Shown: piece after piece, positions 63,854-64,000 of the stretch
Layout of the letters: each line of letters opens with the position of its first letter
Position numbering within the stretch: the first letter of the stretch is position 1
Assembly (NCBI RefSeq): GCF_008297975.1
Contig: NZ_VLNY01000005.1
Span: 124,001-188,000 of the forward strand
Source: Antrihabitans cavernicola
GTDB lineage: Bacteria; Actinomycetota; Actinomycetes; Mycobacteriales; Mycobacteriaceae
Reading direction: 5' to 3'
DNA: 64,000 nt
Notes under the pieces: generated by a model
Seen by the model: only the letters and a program-made list of their open reading frames with translations
The model's database searches: none
What the model was told of the DNA's origin: nothing
Program-made: the position numbers and the translations under genes

Positions 63854-64000
63854 ATGATGAGTTGGCCCACGAAACCCTCATCGGAGTTCGCGAACTCATC
63901 GACACGTGGGGTGATATCTACGACCGGCGCTGGGGCAATCGGGCCACGTATCAGGAGCAGCCCGGTCTCGATTCACAAGTACGGGAACGCATCGATGAAG
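63850..64000 (+). CDS. hypothetical protein, start only
   Basis: The first 50 codons of a gene that leaves the window. It begins MNDELAHETLIGVRELIDTW and continues with charged, aromatic-rich sequence (YDRRWGNRATYQEQ). I do not recognise the family. The 4-bp overlap with the methyltransferase gene implies co-translation. Confidence 0.6.
   Translation, partial: MNDELAHETLIGVRELIDTWGDIYDRRWGNRATYQEQPGLDSQVRERIDE

Overview
The window is GC-rich, densely packed actinobacterial chromosome. It looks like a mycolic-acid-containing relative of Mycobacterium, most likely Rhodococcus or a close genus. The evidence is a Kgd-type 2-oxoglutarate enzyme with an E2-like N-terminus, EspG/PPE-like type VII secretion genes, two DUF3558 lipoproteins, a TIGR03086 (mycothiol-isomerase-fold) protein, many GTG starts and many ATGA/GTGA overlaps. 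Genus assignment is inference. From memory, the order deaD, RecB-like/helicase protein, MFS pump, kgd, SDR, betaine-type binding protein, corA matches the M. tuberculosis Rv1253 to Rv1239c neighbourhood, so much of the window is an old conserved backbone with later insertions.

Region by region. 1-10.7 kb: the 5' part of a secreted glycosidase-like gene, a paired acyl-CoA dehydrogenase operon, histidine phosphatase plus RidA, a secreted protein, deaD, a nitrilase-family amidase, a hypothetical, a phosphoribosyltransferase and a long-chain acyl-CoA synthetase. 10.7-15.2 kb: an ESX-accessory locus on the minus strand (alpha/beta hydrolase, DUF3558, small helical protein, DUF3558, PPE-like, EspG) that carries a clear scar of tandem duplication. 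15.3-34.5 kb: a three-module nuclease/helicase, a PLP amino-acid deaminase, a TetR regulator, a membrane-anchored molybdoenzyme, a PadR-controlled ABC exporter, a PtpB-like phosphatase, a C-terminally truncated AMP-ligase, an enoyl-CoA hydratase, a PadR/MFS operon divergent from a glutathionyl-hydroquinone-reductase homologue, an AraC/VOC pair and a second ABC pair. 34.5-42.3 kb: a fused double-size ABC exporter, then kgd closed by a strong terminator.

42.3-50.6 kb: a TetR gene with a perfect 16-bp dyad in front of a Baeyer-Villiger monooxygenase/SDR/esterase operon similar to the core of the M. tuberculosis mymA operon; then a four-gene betaine/choline-type ABC importer with a divergent, internally shortened binding-protein relative. 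50.6-60.4 kb: malic enzyme, a 364-bp spacer with a C12 run, a PHP/MarC/small membrane protein operon, corA, a SUFU-domain protein, an MNT nucleotidyltransferase with a truncated HEPN partner, an aldo/keto reductase/PAP2 pair, a GDSL hydrolase, and an overlapping metallophosphoesterase/ParB-like pair. 60.4-64 kb looks like accessory sequence: a 5'-truncated winged-helix gene, a carboxymuconolactone-decarboxylase-like gene, a TIGR03086 gene, a methyltransferase and the start of an unknown gene.

I saw no rRNA, tRNA, CRISPR array or recognisable transposase. The most interesting signals are decayed or rearranged modules (ESX duplication scar, HEPN/MNT remnant, shortened binding protein, truncated ligase) and three dyads placed as operators. 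I found no clear new defence or secretion system.
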